From the NCBI RefSeq assembly GCF_000214415.1, contig NC_015562.1, positions 62,001 through 126,000 on the forward strand: a stretch of 64,000 nucleotides of DNA, read 5' to 3'. The first letter of the stretch is position 1. Each line of letters starts with the position of its first letter. The notes under the pieces are model-generated. The model was not told the DNA's origin, searched no databases, and worked only from the letters and a program-made list of their open reading frames with translations. A program made the translations under genes and the position numbers. Shown piece after piece: positions 31,625 to 40,410 of the stretch. Origin of the DNA: Methanotorris igneus Kol 5. GTDB taxonomy: Archaea > AGJL01 > Methanococci > Methanococcales > Methanococcaceae.

Positions 31625-32485
31625 ATGAGATATATGAAGATTATGATACCTAAGAAATTCCTAAATATCGTTGAAGAAATACTAAAAAAGAACAATGCTT
31701 ACTCAATTTCAATAATCGAACCTTTGAAATCATCAATTGAAAATGGGATAATAATAACATGCAATGCAGAAGCAAAAGATGCTGAGAAGATAGTTTTAGA
31801 ATTGAAGAAGTTGGGTTTGGGGGAAAAGGGGCATGGAAGCATTACCATAATGCCAGCAAACATTACCTTTTCATGTAGGGAGGAAGGTTTAGCATCAACA
31901 AGTTTGTCTGCATTGGAGCTGTATTATAAAGCAAAATCTATGGTAAAGATAACAAAAAATGTCTTAATTAAAGTTGTCTTAGCAAGTATAATGGGAACTA
32001 TTGGAATTATTGAGCATAACATCCCAACATTAATTGGGGCAATGATTATTGCTCCTTTAGTAGATACAGTTATGGGTAGTGCTATAGGAACAGTGTTGGG
32101 CGATAGAGAACTTTTTATTGAGGGGATGAAAAAGGAGCTTCTATGTGCGGGAATTGTTACTGTATGTGCATTTGTTACGGGATTATTTTTTGTTTCTAAG
32201 GATTTGGTTTTGGAATATCTCTCAGAAACTTCAATAGCGCTAAGTTCAATAGTTGCCATTATTGCAGGGATTTCTGGGGGAATGAGTATTGCAAGTGGAA
32301 AGGAGTATGAGATAATAGGGGTTACAATTGACGTTTCAATATTAATTCCTGCATTATTGATGGGAATGGCACTTGCTACGATGGATTTGAATTTAATATA
32401 TACAACATCTATATTATTAATATTAAACATTGTATTATTAGACATTGGTGGTTATATTGGGTTGAAATATAAGATGAAACGCTAA
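31625..32485 (+). CDS. DUF389 membrane protein (TIGR00341 family)
   Basis: A 286-residue protein: a cytoplasmic ferredoxin-like N-terminal part (residues 1-95, [16 protein letters not shown]...), then about six hydrophobic helices beginning [39 protein letters not shown] (the DUF389 signature) and including [44 protein letters not shown]. Function is unknown in this family. GGTGGGCGC precedes the ATG at 31625; upstream in-frame ATG codons are in AT-rich non-coding DNA. A MITE-like element starts three bases after its stop codon. Confidence 0.82.
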   Translation: MRYMKIMIPKKFLNIVEEILKKNNAYSISIIEPLKSSIENGIIITCNAEAKDAEKIVLELKKLGLGEKGHGSITIMPANITFSCREEGLASTSLSALELYYKAKSMVKITKNVLIKVVLASIMGTIGIIEHNIPTLIGAMIIAPLVDTVMGSAIGTVLGDRELFIEGMKKELLCAGIVTVCAFVTGLFFVSKDLVLEYLSETSIALSSIVAIIAGISGGMSIASGKEYEIIGVTIDVSILIPALLMGMALATMDLNLIYTTSILLILNIVLLDIGGYIGLKYKMKR

Positions 32486-32488
32486 ATT

Positions 32489-32598
32489 ATAGTCGTGTGC
32501 GTTAGAAAGGTTTTTTGGCAAAATCCAAGGGATTTTGCCGTATATCTTTTGGCAAAACCCTTTGGGTTTTACCGTATATTAATTTCGCACACGACTAT
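32489..32598. repeat. MITE-like TIR element, copy 7 (short)
   Basis: The ends match: ATAGTCGTGTGCGTTAGAAA and TTTCGCACACGACTAT. The interior consists almost only of two GGCAAAA palindromes (GGCAAAATCCAAGGGATTTTG and GGCAAAACCCTTTGGGTTTT), so most of the original body has been lost or replaced. Confidence 0.85.
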
Positions 32599-32653
32599 AA
32601 ATCAAGATACTTTTATTCTTTATTTTTTTACTTTATCTTATTTGATTGTAAAA

Positions 32654-33541
32654 TCACCAACCAATATTCAACAACTTTCCATCATAAACCATTACTGCAT
32701 CCCCAATCATATAGACTCCATCGTTTTTAACCTCTATTTCTAAATCTCCACCATCTAAGTGAGCTAAAACCTTGTTTTTTGTTTTTCCAAGTTTATTGGC
32801 AATGATTACTGATGCTGTTGTTCCAGTTCCGCATGCTGTTGTATATCCCGCTCCTCTCTCCCATGTTAATATCCTTATTTCATTACCATTCAAAACTTCA
32901 ACAAAATGCACGTTTATTCTCTCTGGGAAAACTTTGTGGTATTCAATTTCTTTTCCAATAACATCCAAATGCTTTCTTGCGAAATCTAAATCAATGCCAT
33001 TATCTTCAACAAAAATTACCGCATGTGGATTTCCAACATTTACAACACTCAATTTTACCTTTTTTAGGTATGGGTTGTTGAGTTCAATCTCCCCATTTAT
33101 AAATTCATCATTTTCATCATAACCCTCAATTTTCATTGGGATATCTTTTAATTTGAATTTCGGAACGCCCATATAGACTTTTATTTTTTTAACTTCATTA
33201 TTTTCGATTTCCATCTCAGATATTCTTAAACCACCCTTAGTCTCAACCCTTAGAGGATTCTTTTTTAATATTCTCTCATATACATATTTTGAAAAACACC
33301 TAATCCCATTCCCACACATCTCTGCCTCAGAACCATCACTGTTGAAAATCCTAAACCTTACATCAAATTCATCACTTGTTGGTTTTTGGATGAAGATGAC
33401 TCCATCAGCCCCAACTGAAAATCCTCTTCTACAAATTTTTTTAGAAAATTCGCTTTTTTCTTCCTCTTTTACAACTTCCCCATCAAACTCATTTATAACT
33501 ATATAGTCATTTCCCAAAGCATGCATTTTTGTGAATTCCAT
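32654..33541 (-). CDS. dapF: Diaminopimelate epimerase
   Basis: It converts LL- to meso-diaminopimelate, the last step before lysine. The two catalytic cysteines are visible in AEMCGNGIRCFSKYV (near residues 75-89) and GAGYTTACGTGTTASVIIANKLG (near 220-242). MEFTKMHALGNDYIVIN gives the standard N-terminus. I start at the ATG at 33541 (GGTGA-ATAGC-ATG); an upstream GTG is part of the ribosome site. Length (295) is normal. It stands alone between repeat elements. Confidence 0.94.
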   Translation of the reverse strand: MEFTKMHALGNDYIVINEFDGEVVKEEEKSEFSKKICRRGFSVGADGVIFIQKPTSDEFDVRFRIFNSDGSEAEMCGNGIRCFSKYVYERILKKNPLRVETKGGLRISEMEIENNEVKKIKVYMGVPKFKLKDIPMKIEGYDENDEFINGEIELNNPYLKKVKLSVVNVGNPHAVIFVEDNGIDLDFARKHLDVIGKEIEYHKVFPERINVHFVEVLNGNEIRILTWERGAGYTTACGTGTTASVIIANKLGKTKNKVLAHLDGGDLEIEVKNDGVYMIGDAVMVYDGKLLNIGW

Positions 33542-33605
33542 GCTATTCACCTTTAATGTTTAATTTGAATATTTAAATTTACATTTAACCATAAAAAATA
33601 CAAAA

Positions 33606-33886
33606 ATATATACGGCAAAACCTCTGGTTTTGCCGTTAATTTTTAAGTGGTCATTATTCCCTTTTAAATTTTTAAAATTAAGTGTTTAATACCCCATAAA
33701 TTTTATTGAAGTTATGTTCATCGAAGCGAAGCTTCGAGCAGCATCCACTGCAACCTATGGTTGCAGGGAAGTTGAATAACCGTAGGTTATTCAACTAAAT
33801 CTTTGATTTCGCCTAATCGAACCGAAGGTTCGAGCAGCGAAAACTCCTGTGGAGTTTTCGCCTAAACTCTTAGCGCACACGACTAT
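33606..33886. repeat. MITE-like element (copy 8) with a hairpin block inserted inside
   Basis: The right end is GCGCACACGACTAT. Its body (33645-33718) is the reverse complement of the body of copy 3 at 10809-10956. Between the two, 33720-33868, lies a chain of five palindromes: TCGAAGCGAAGCTTCGA, CTGCAACCTATGGTTGCAG, GTTGAATAACC/GGTTATTCAAC, TCGAACCGAAGGTTCGA and GCGAAAACTCC/GGAGTTTTCGC. The outer left end is replaced by a GGCAAAACC module. It accounts for the gene-free stretch 33542-33945. Confidence 0.8.
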
Positions 33887-33945
33887 AAGTGAAACTTAAG
33901 GTTTTCACAACTTTCTTTACATTACCGAAAAATGCAAAAATAATT

Positions 33946-34194
33946 TTATACTTTCTTGGTTATCTTTGATTCATCTATTACGACAACATCTTTTATGGCA
34001 TTTACAATTTTGAATGGGATTAATGTGTAGTTCTCATCATTTGGAGGAATTGGACTTTGCGGTGAAGGTTCAACACTCAATGAAATAACCTTACCAGTTT
34101 CTTCATCTATAATTATATCTTCAACAGTTCCAATAATACTTCCTAAATTTCCAACGATGGACCTTCCAAATAGTGCCCTAATTGGCATCTTCAT
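33946..34194 (-). CDS. PRC-barrel domain protein
   Basis: An 82-residue PRC-barrel: MPIRALFGRSIVGNLGSIIGTVEDIIIDEETGKVISLSVEP, then YTLIPFKIVNAIKDVVVIDESKI. Archaeal single-domain PRC proteins of this size are widespread; relatives have been linked to cell division and RNA processing. It starts 10 bases after cobY ends on the same strand, so it is probably cotranscribed, but a link to cobalamin is not implied. Confidence 0.85.
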   Translation of the reverse strand: MKMPIRALFGRSIVGNLGSIIGTVEDIIIDEETGKVISLSVEPSPQSPIPPNDENYTLIPFKIVNAIKDVVVIDESKITKKV

Positions 34195-34204
34195 AATTTC
34201 CCAC

Positions 34205-34789
34205 CTACTTTTTTAATAACTTCTCAACAAGTACTTTATCTTCCCAAGTATTCACGTTTATTAATACCTCATCAACTACCATAGCCTCTTCTATCTGCTC
34301 CCCAGATTTTGGACTTATGATATTAATCCCCGCTGGAATATACCCCTTTATCTCCATTGTAGGATTCCCAGGATAGTTGTCTTTTTTTACCATTACACAT
34401 AAAGCCTCTACTTTATTATTAATGCCTTTAATGTGTAGGTAATAATTTATAATATTATTAATAGTTTTCGGTTTAATTGTTGGAATATCGGATGAAATAA
34501 CTAAAAAAGGTGACGAAAAATATTTTATTGCCTGGTTCAAATCCTCAACATACCCATTTCCAGAAGTTTTTATTAAAATTATGTCTTTAATTTCATCATA
34601 TTTTTCTTTTATGTATTGTTCTGTTTTTGGTGTGTTTTTGGATACTGCAACAAATATCTTCTCAACATTCGACTGTAGAAGTGCCTCAACAACATAATCT
34701 ATCATGTATTTTCCATTTATCTCTATTAATGGCTTTTCCACATATCCCATACGACTTCCTTTTCCTCCAGCCATCACCAACGCATCCAT
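34205..34789 (-). CDS. cobY: GTP:adenosylcobinamide-phosphate guanylyltransferase CobY
   Basis: A 194-residue nucleotidyltransferase of the archaeal CobY type: the GTP-binding signature MDALVMAGGKGSRMGYVEKPLIEINGKYMIDYVV at the N-terminus, VISSDIPTIKPKTINNII near 97-114 and PTMEIKGYIPAGINIISPKSGEQIEEAMVVDEVLINVNTWED towards the end. It replaces bacterial CobU in nucleotide-loop assembly of cobalamin. It is upstream of the PRC-barrel gene with 10 bases between and divergent from mch. Confidence 0.92.
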   Translation of the reverse strand: MDALVMAGGKGSRMGYVEKPLIEINGKYMIDYVVEALLQSNVEKIFVAVSKNTPKTEQYIKEKYDEIKDIILIKTSGNGYVEDLNQAIKYFSSPFLVISSDIPTIKPKTINNIINYYLHIKGINNKVEALCVMVKKDNYPGNPTMEIKGYIPAGINIISPKSGEQIEEAMVVDEVLINVNTWEDKVLVEKLLKK

Positions 34790-34967
34790 ATTTTCACATG
34801 TCTAAATTTATTGGACATATTCGTAATCATTCAAAAGTTTCTTTATATTGCCCTAATGATTTAATATATAGTTATTCCCGAATTCAAATCAAAAATTATA
34901 AAAATTATAAAAATGCTATAAAAGAGTGTTATCCAAAAAGGGAATTAAAAATTTTTTAGGTGGGAGA

Positions 34968-35948
34968 ATGTTAAGTGTAAACTTAAAAGCTTTTGAAATT
35001 GTCAAAAAGATGATGGAAAATGCAGAAGAATTAAATATTGCAGTTAAGAAATTGGAAAACGGAGCTACTGTTTTAGATTGCGGGGTTAATGTTCCTGGAA
35101 GTTGGGAAGCAGGAAAGTTATTTACAAAAATTTGTTTGGGTGGATTGGCTCACGTAGGTATCTCATTGAGCCCATGCGAATGTAATGGTTTAAACTTACC
35201 TCATGTTAAAGTAAAAACCTCCCACCCAGCAATTGCTACATTAGGAGCTCAAAAAGCAGGATGGGCTATTAAAGTTGGAAAATACTTTGCAATGGGTTCA
35301 GGTCCTGCAAGAGCTTTGGCAAAAAAACCAAAAGAAACATACGAAGAGATAGGATATGAAGACGATGCAGATATTGCTGTTCTTTGCTTAGAGGCAAGTG
35401 CATTGCCAAATGAAGAAGTTGCTGAATATGTAGCAAATCAATGTAATGTGGAGCCATCAAATGTCTATTTATTAGTTGCTCCAACAGCATCATTAGTCGG
35501 TTCAATACAAATTAGCGGTAGAGTTGTTGAAAACGGAACCTACAAGATGTTAGAGGTTTTAGATTTCGATGTTAAAAAAGTTAAATTTGCTGCTGGAATT
35601 GCTCCAATTGCTCCAATCATTGGAGATGACTTTGCAATGATGGGAGCAACAAACGACATGGTTTTATATGGAGGAAGAACATTCTACTACATTGAGAGCG
35701 ATGAAAACGATGATATAGAGGCATTATGCAAAGCGTTACCATCCTGCACATCAGCAGATTATGGAAAACCATTCATGGAAGTATTTAAGGCAGCAAACTA
35801 CGACTTCTACAAAATAGACAAGGGAATGTTCGCTCCTGCTGTAGTAACAATTAACGACATGAGAACAGGAAAAGTCTACACCTATGGAGAGATAAATGTA
35901 GAAGTTCTTAAAAAATCATTAAAAATTGTAGAGTTGAAAAAAGAATAA
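34968..35948 (+). CDS. mch: Methenyl-tetrahydromethanopterin cyclohydrolase
   Basis: It interconverts formyl- and methenyl-H4MPT in the CO2-reduction pathway of methanogenesis. The 326-residue protein shows [48 protein letters not shown] near residues 32-64, and [13 protein letters not shown] near 107-119. Length is normal. The ATG at 34968 follows AGGTGGGAGA; 14 upstream in-frame codons are probably leader. It has its own promoter and ends in a long T-rich terminator. Confidence 0.96.
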   Translation: MLSVNLKAFEIVKKMMENAEELNIAVKKLENGATVLDCGVNVPGSWEAGKLFTKICLGGLAHVGISLSPCECNGLNLPHVKVKTSHPAIATLGAQKAGWAIKVGKYFAMGSGPARALAKKPKETYEEIGYEDDADIAVLCLEASALPNEEVAEYVANQCNVEPSNVYLLVAPTASLVGSIQISGRVVENGTYKMLEVLDFDVKKVKFAAGIAPIAPIIGDDFAMMGATNDMVLYGGRTFYYIESDENDDIEALCKALPSCTSADYGKPFMEVFKAANYDFYKIDKGMFAPAVVTINDMRTGKVYTYGEINVEVLKKSLKIVELKKE

Positions 35949-36018
35949 TTTTTAACTTTGTCTTTAGTTCTAATTCTTTTTCTTTTTTTATTTTATTTTT
36001 ATTTAATTTATTTTTTAT
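35949..36018 (+). terminator. T-rich terminator after mch
   Basis: Repeated oligo-T runs (AATTTTTAACTTTG through CTTTTTCTTTTTTTATTT) follow the mch stop codon and fill the short gap to the convergent DUF166 gene. Confidence 0.6.
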
Positions 36019-36024
36019 TTGGAG

Positions 36025-36807
36025 TTAGATTAGCTTTCCACAATTTCCAGAGCAGAATTTATTTTCACATTTGTATTTATTTAGTGCCTTTTCTATGCTT
36101 TCAATTGCAATATATCCTGCCTCATGTAGGATGGTATCTCCCAACTCCTTATCATACTCCATACTTCCTAAACATGGGTAGTTGTGGTGAGCATTGGCAA
36201 TCTCCTCTTTTAAACCTTTAATTTCTTTGTTTTTTATTCTCTTTGCGATATAGTAGGTCTCTCCACAAGGAGCGGAGATTTTAACCTTAACATCTTTAAT
36301 AGTGTGTCTTTCAACCTCTATCTCCAATTCCGGCTTTCCTATTCTGAAGTAATCGATAAATTTGTTTATGGTTTCATTTCTCTCTTTTTTCTCCAATGAG
36401 CAGAATGGTTTTGGATTTTCAAATTCTATATTATAATCCTTACACATTCTCTTTAAATCTCTCCTCAGTGCGGGAGATAAATCATGTGGTGTCTCAGAAG
36501 GAACTATTAAAGCTTTATAATTTTTTTCTTTTAATAACAATGGAAGTTCATACAACAAATCCTCATGTAGTTGGGCAATGCAAACATCTCCCTCTGGAAG
36601 TTCTGGGAGGTATTCGTAAGGGTCATCTATGAATTCCTCCTTAGTCTCTTTTATAACAACATTTTTTACATCATCCTTAAAACTCCAATCTCCTCTGCAG
36701 TTGTAGCAATCCTCACATATCTTACAAAAATCTGGCTCGTTTAACAAATTTTTATAGAATTTTTCCATTCTATTATTTCCTTCATGATAGATAAATACTG
36801 CTTTCAT
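36025..36807 (-). CDS. DUF166 family protein (thymidylate synthase-like fold)
   Basis: A 260-residue protein of the methanogen DUF166 family. It is rich in paired cysteines: CKICEDCYNCRGDW near residues 28-41, APCGETYYIAKRI near 184-196, HNYPCLGSMEYD near 213-224 and CENKFCSGNCGKL at the C-terminus, suggesting metal or Fe-S binding. The family has been compared with thymidylate synthase; its reaction is not established. GGTGATAGT-ATG gives the start. It lies 43 bases downstream of arsC on the same strand. Confidence 0.75.
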   Translation of the reverse strand: MKAVFIYHEGNNRMEKFYKNLLNEPDFCKICEDCYNCRGDWSFKDDVKNVVIKETKEEFIDDPYEYLPELPEGDVCIAQLHEDLLYELPLLLKEKNYKALIVPSETPHDLSPALRRDLKRMCKDYNIEFENPKPFCSLEKKERNETINKFIDYFRIGKPELEIEVERHTIKDVKVKISAPCGETYYIAKRIKNKEIKGLKEEIANAHHNYPCLGSMEYDKELGDTILHEAGYIAIESIEKALNKYKCENKFCSGNCGKLI

Positions 36808-36850
36808 ACTATCACCTGCAATAATTTAAATTTGAATAAATTTTAATGGA

Positions 36851-37237
36851 CTAAATGTCTTTTAAGGAATTTGTAAGTTCTTTAACCTTCTCTTCAATTT
36901 CATCCCTAATTTTTCTATAAACTTCAATATCTTTCCCTGCAGGGTCTTCAATATTCCAACTTATATGTTTTTTTGCTGGAACAAATGGGCATTTATCCAA
37001 ACATCCCATTGTAACAACAACGTCAAAATTTCCAACCTCTCTAACAACCTCATCTATTGTTTGAGGTTTTTGTTTTGCGTTTAAATTTTTTTCTTTTAAA
37101 ACTTCAACAACCTTTTCATCAACACCATCGGTTTTTTCCAATCCTGCACTATATGCATTTAGTCCATATTTCTTCCCAAATGCTTCTGCCATTATACTTC
37201 TTCTTTTATTATGTACACAAACAAACAAAACCTTCAT
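36851..37237 (-). CDS. arsC: Arsenate reductase-like low-molecular-weight phosphatase (ArsC)
   Basis: A 128-residue LMW-phosphatase fold: the phosphate loop C7VHNKRRS14 gives the Cys-x5-Arg motif, and TMGCLDKCPFVP near 77-88 gives the Cys-x3-Cys pair used for redox relay in thioredoxin-linked ArsC. SWNIEDPAGKD carries the catalytic acid. Probable role: reduce arsenate to arsenite. The remains of an acr3 arsenite exporter end 10 bases upstream, so this was an ars operon and may now lack its local pump. Confidence 0.85.
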   Translation of the reverse strand: MKVLFVCVHNKRRSIMAEAFGKKYGLNAYSAGLEKTDGVDEKVVEVLKEKNLNAKQKPQTIDEVVREVGNFDVVVTMGCLDKCPFVPAKKHISWNIEDPAGKDIEVYRKIRDEIEEKVKELTNSLKDI

Positions 37238-37246
37238 ATTTCCCCT

Positions 37247-37391
37247 TTAATTCCACTTTGTCTTATTTGCAATCCAGACAAGTGTCAACATCAATGGAAC
37301 CTCACAAGAACTCCAACAACTGTTGCAAGTGCAGCCCACTGTTGAGCCCAGATAATGTTATCTCAACTGCAACTGCAAGTTCAAAGAAATT
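37247..37391 (-). pseudogene. 3' remnant of an Acr3/ArsB arsenite exporter
   Basis: Read on the minus strand, three frames joined in order give FFELAVAVEITLSGLNSG, AALATVVGVLV and EVPLMLTLVWIANKTKWN-stop. This is the conserved C-terminal helix region of Acr3 exporters. The frames join if one base has been lost in a G run (GTGGGGCT to GTGGGCT) and another near GTTGAGG. Everything upstream is missing and the break coincides with the end of the MITE-like element at 37392. It sits 10 bases before arsC, as in intact acr3-arsC operons. Confidence 0.85.
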
Positions 37392-37540
37392 ATAGCTGTT
37401 TGCTTTACTAATGAACGAAATCTCCATTAAATTATAAGGGATAATTAACCTTTATTTGGAATTTTATGGTTGATTTATTGTTCTTTTAAAAAATAAATGG
37501 CAAAACAAAGTTTTGCCGTATAAAATTGGCAAACAACTAT
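37392..37540. repeat. MITE-like TIR element, copy 9
   Basis: The ends are ATAGCTGTTTGC and GGCAAACAACTAT, with a GGCAAAACAAAGTTTTGCC palindrome near the right end. It is the best preserved member of the subfamily that includes copies at 286 and 29220. It abuts the broken end of the acr3 remnant. With that remnant it explains the stretch 37238-37592. Confidence 0.85.
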
Positions 37541-37592
37541 AATTCTAATATATTTAAAAAATTTAAATTTATGAATTGAATGAGAGTTTTGT

Positions 37593-38351
37593 TTATAACC
37601 TGTAAAATTCCTTTGCGTTTTTGTAGATTGAGTTAATTATCTTTTCTTCCTCAACACCAATTTTTTTCATATACAACTTAGTTCTTGGTAATGCGTAGAT
37701 ATCTGCCTTTAAACTTCCCAAATCACTGCTTAAAATGAATTTTTTGTCATAGTTCTTTATTATCTCTGCCGCTTCTTCATGGCTTATTTTCATTGATGGT
37801 TGGACAGTTAAACCAACATAAACATCCCTATCGATTAAATCTACTGTCTCTTTGTTTATGTGGTCAATCATAACCAAATCATCCTTTATTTTAACTTCAT
37901 CTAAAATTTTTAGGATTTCAATTAATGCCTCCTTCTTATTCTTCTCTGGTGTGTGGACTATTATCGGCATGTTGTAATCTTTAGCCAAAATCAACTGCTC
38001 TCTTAAAAGGTTTTTCTCATCCTCTGTTAAATAATGTAGTCCTGTCTCCCCAATAGCAACGACATTCTCATTCTCTAAAAATTCGGGAAGTTTTTTTATT
38101 AAGATTTCCCAATTCTTTGGATATCCCATAGGATGAACTCCCAATGCGACCTTAACTTCAACTCCAGCCATTTTTCCTCTTTTTACTTCTAAATTAATCA
38201 ATCTATCCCAATGGTCTAAATAAACCTCTGGAACACTCATTTTGTATGGATCATGAGAGCAAGTTATGATTGTTTCAATTCCACTCAATGCCATTTTTTC
38301 CAAATCCTCAAAACTCCTAACATCCAAATGCGTATGCGCATCTATCATCAT
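37593..38351 (-). CDS. TatD-family metal-dependent hydrolase
   Basis: A 252-residue TIM-barrel amidohydrolase-superfamily protein: MIDAHTHLDV opens with the HxH metal pair, ALGVHPMGYPKNW near 92-104, AIGETGLHYLTEDEKNLLREQLILAKDYNMPIIVHTPEK near 120-160, and ILSSDLGS near 214-221. The motifs are those of TatD nucleases/hydrolases, although archaeal members are poorly characterised. GGAGGTGGAATTCT precedes the ATG at 38351. It is the last gene of a leftward series starting with the 114-residue gene. Confidence 0.82.
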   Translation of the reverse strand: MMIDAHTHLDVRSFEDLEKMALSGIETIITCSHDPYKMSVPEVYLDHWDRLINLEVKRGKMAGVEVKVALGVHPMGYPKNWEILIKKLPEFLENENVVAIGETGLHYLTEDEKNLLREQLILAKDYNMPIIVHTPEKNKKEALIEILKILDEVKIKDDLVMIDHINKETVDLIDRDVYVGLTVQPSMKISHEEAAEIIKNYDKKFILSSDLGSLKADIYALPRTKLYMKKIGVEEEKIINSIYKNAKEFYRL

Positions 38352-38436
38352 AGAATTCCACCTCCCTATAGTAATCTCCAAATACAAAAATAATACAAAA
38401 AATTAAATAAAAATTAATAAAAAATAGTTTTGGACT

Positions 38437-38781
38437 TTATTGTTTTAAGTAATGGTAGAATCTCTCATCACTTGTAAGGCAGTGTATTGTTGTCTGTCTA
38501 ATTCCAAAGGTCATTCCACTCTCTTTTATAAGTTTTTTCTCTAATTCAATAGTTTCTTTTAAAATCTCTTTTATGTCCCCCTCCAACTCAACTTTTATGT
38601 TTGGCTTCTCCCCAATATACATAAGATATTTTTCATAAAGCGCCTCTACATCCTCCATTTGGCTAACTGCAATATCGTTATATAACTCATTTTTATATTG
38701 CTCTATTGATTTAAATCTACACATTAAAGAGAGTTTTATTTTATTGGAGATTATTTTTTCCATTAGTTCTTTTAGTTCCAT
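38437..38781 (-). CDS. Unidentified 114-residue helical protein
   Basis: I do not recognise this family. The sequence is mainly charged helix (MELKELMEKIISNKIKLSLMC, DIKEILKETIELEKKLIKESG) with two cysteines, in LMCRFKS and TIHCLTSDERF near the end. GGTGGGAAT-ATG gives a clear start. Its promoter carries the 17-bp sequence also found before hcp and the CGGC-protein gene, which ties it to the redox block. It is followed by the TatD gene after about 85 bases. Confidence 0.75.
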   Translation of the reverse strand: MELKELMEKIISNKIKLSLMCRFKSIEQYKNELYNDIAVSQMEDVEALYEKYLMYIGEKPNIKVELEGDIKEILKETIELEKKLIKESGMTFGIRQTTIHCLTSDERFYHYLKQ

Positions 38782-38833
38782 ATTCCCACCTTTAACTAAA
38801 AAATTAAACCAACAATATTTTACTTTAAGATTG

Positions 38834-38850
38834 TATAAAAAGATTTTTGA
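38834..38850 (-). promoter_or_regulatory. Shared 17-bp promoter element, site 1
   Basis: In gene direction: TCAAAAATCTTTTTATA, containing a TATA box and the bases where BRE would be, 53 bases before the 114-residue gene. It is identical to sites at 43081-43097 and 44325-44341. Confidence 0.65.
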
Positions 38851-38926
38851 TATCTTTTGATTTGGAAAATGAATAAAAAGTATTTCTTTAAAAAAGTGAT
38901 AATGATATAATTAATATGAAAAAATA

Positions 38927-39283
38927 TTAAAATGTGATTATTTCATCATACTCATTTAATATGTCTTTTAATTTGTCAGATTTTATTATCTCAACGCCAT
39001 CTATGATATCTTCAATTTCCCTCTCTTTTAAATCTTCCTCAATGCAATAAATCTTGCACACAAAGGTCTGCAAATTGTTTATAACGTCAATAATTGACGG
39101 CATTTCTATTGTCTCTGGTTTTTGGTTGGATTTGGCGTTATAAACTCCATCGTGCATTAAAACAACATCCGATTTCTCAATAATTCCACTGGCGATTTGA
39201 GAGAGTGCAAACATCAAACCTGCAAATGAGTCTTCACTCCCGTAAGGTGGTTTTAAAATTAGAGTAATTAGTGATTTAACCAT
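38927..39283 (-). CDS. DsrF/TusC-like sulfur-relay protein
   Basis: A 118-residue DsrE-superfamily member: MVKSLITLILKPPYGSEDSFAGLMFALSQIASG is typical of DsrF/TusC subunits, and VVLMHDGVYNAK follows. It lacks the active cysteine of DsrE, as usual for this subunit; Cys occurs only in FVCKIYCIEEDL. DsrEFH/TusBCD complexes pass persulfide sulfur between carriers. The ATG at 39283 fits the ribosome site (GGTG a few bases upstream); a GTG at 39292 is part of it. It is the last gene of the relay operon. Confidence 0.75.
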   Translation of the reverse strand: MVKSLITLILKPPYGSEDSFAGLMFALSQIASGIIEKSDVVLMHDGVYNAKSNQKPETIEMPSIIDVINNLQTFVCKIYCIEEDLKEREIEDIIDGVEIIKSDKLKDILNEYDEIITF

Positions 39284-39288
39284 TGTTT

Positions 39289-39645
39289 TCACCTTGTTAA
39301 TGTAATAACCTTATCACTATCAACTATAAATTGGGACAAATCATTGGTCAAACTCCCTATTTTACACCCATCAATGGCATCTTCCTCATATATCCCCCTC
39401 GCATTTGCGCAAGTGCTACATGCAGCAACTTTCAATCCTTTTTCCATAAGATTTCTGCAAATCTTTTCTATGTTTGGGAATCTTTTTGGATTTTGGCCTT
39501 TTTTAATAACCGTAACCCCCTCCCCATAGCAGAATAAATTTACATTATAACCTTTTTTTAAAGCAGCATCAGCCAATTTCAGAGCGAAGTTAGGGTCCAT
39601 ATTCATCATAGAACCTGATTTTAGGATAATAGTTAATGTTTTCAT
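39289..39645 (-). CDS. DsrE/TusD-like sulfur-relay protein with CxxC
   Basis: A 118-residue DsrE-fold protein: LTIILKSGSMMNMDPNFALKLADAALKKGYNVNLFCYGEGV, then the probable persulfide-carrying motif GLKVAACSTCANARGI near residues 71-86. Two cysteines in CSTC distinguish it from the single-Cys TusD of E. coli. It partners the DsrF-like and DsrH-like neighbours, which flank it within ten bases, so a heteromeric complex is likely. Confidence 0.8.
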   Translation of the reverse strand: MKTLTIILKSGSMMNMDPNFALKLADAALKKGYNVNLFCYGEGVTVIKKGQNPKRFPNIEKICRNLMEKGLKVAACSTCANARGIYEEDAIDGCKIGSLTNDLSQFIVDSDKVITLTR

Positions 39646-39654
39646 GGTTCCACC

Positions 39655-39942
39655 TTAAAGTGATATTACTTTTGAATACTTCTCCATAATTAAATCCACA
39701 GCAGTTTCGTAATCAATTAATTCCACATTCTCAATGCTATCAAATCCCCTCGCAAGAACATCATCTTGCATTGCATATATTTTATAACCTTTTTTCAATA
39801 ATTCGTCTCTAACTTTTGATACTGTTGCATAATATATAGCATCCTCTGCAAGGAGAACTCCATCATTCCCATCTCTCAATCTCTCCATAAGTTCAATAGC
39901 GTTACATTCAAATGGAGATTTTAAAAGAATGAATAAAACCAT
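39655..39942 (-). CDS. DsrH/TusB-like sulfur-relay protein
   Basis: A 95-residue protein with the DsrH/TusB layout: LFILLKSPFECNAIELMERLRDGNDGVLLAEDAIYYATVS, KGYKIYAMQDDVLARGF and YETAVDLIMEKYSKVISL. DsrH usually has one active cysteine near the middle or end; here the only Cys is residue 13, so its catalytic role is doubtful and it may be structural. It is spaced 4 and 9 bases from its operon neighbours. Confidence 0.78.
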   Translation of the reverse strand: MVLFILLKSPFECNAIELMERLRDGNDGVLLAEDAIYYATVSKVRDELLKKGYKIYAMQDDVLARGFDSIENVELIDYETAVDLIMEKYSKVISL

Positions 39943-39946
39943 TTAA

Positions 39947-40363
39947 TCACCCTATAAAAAGTTGAATCTTTGCATCCATTGCAATATCTAAAAATTTTGT
40001 AGCACCAACAACTTCAACTCCCTCAATTAAATCTTCCTTTTTTATTCCCATAACGCTCATGGAAGTGCTACATGCATAGAGATTAACCCCTAAATCAATA
40101 GCTTGCTGTCTCATCTCTTCAAAACTTCCAATATTCACTTTTTTCATTTTCTTCTCCATCATTTTTACCCCAAAATTTCCAAACAATCTATAAATCCCTG
40201 GAAGTTTTGGCTTTGCATCCTTCTTCAAAATCTCCAATCCAAAAAATGTAAAGAAGATATGTACTTCCATTCCCATTGTGGCCCCAATAGTTCCAAGGAT
40301 AAAAGCCATCATTGCTTTATCAAATGTCCCCTCCGAAACAACAAGTGCCATTTTATCTGTCAT
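39947..40363 (-). CDS. DsrE2-type (DrsE_2) sulfurtransferase-like protein
   Basis: A 138-residue DsrE2 protein: MALVVSEGTFDKAMMAFILGTIGATMGMEVHIFFTFFGLEIL shows the hydrophobic, membrane-associating helix typical of the family, and NLYACSTSMSVMGIKKEDLIEGVEVVGATKFL near residues 96-127 holds the conserved Cys. DsrE2 commonly sits beside TusA and exchanges persulfide sulfur with it; tusA is the preceding gene. GGTGA-TATT-ATG defines the start. Confidence 0.85.
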   Translation of the reverse strand: MTDKMALVVSEGTFDKAMMAFILGTIGATMGMEVHIFFTFFGLEILKKDAKPKLPGIYRLFGNFGVKMMEKKMKKVNIGSFEEMRQQAIDLGVNLYACSTSMSVMGIKKEDLIEGVEVVGATKFLDIAMDAKIQLFIG

Positions 40364-40410
40364 AATATCACCAAAAAAATAGAATAGAAAATATAATAAA
40401 AAAGGAGAGG

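Noticed and set aside
33720-33868. CRISPR array in the hairpin chain
   Set aside because: The palindromes differ from each other and there are no equal-length repeats separated by spacers.
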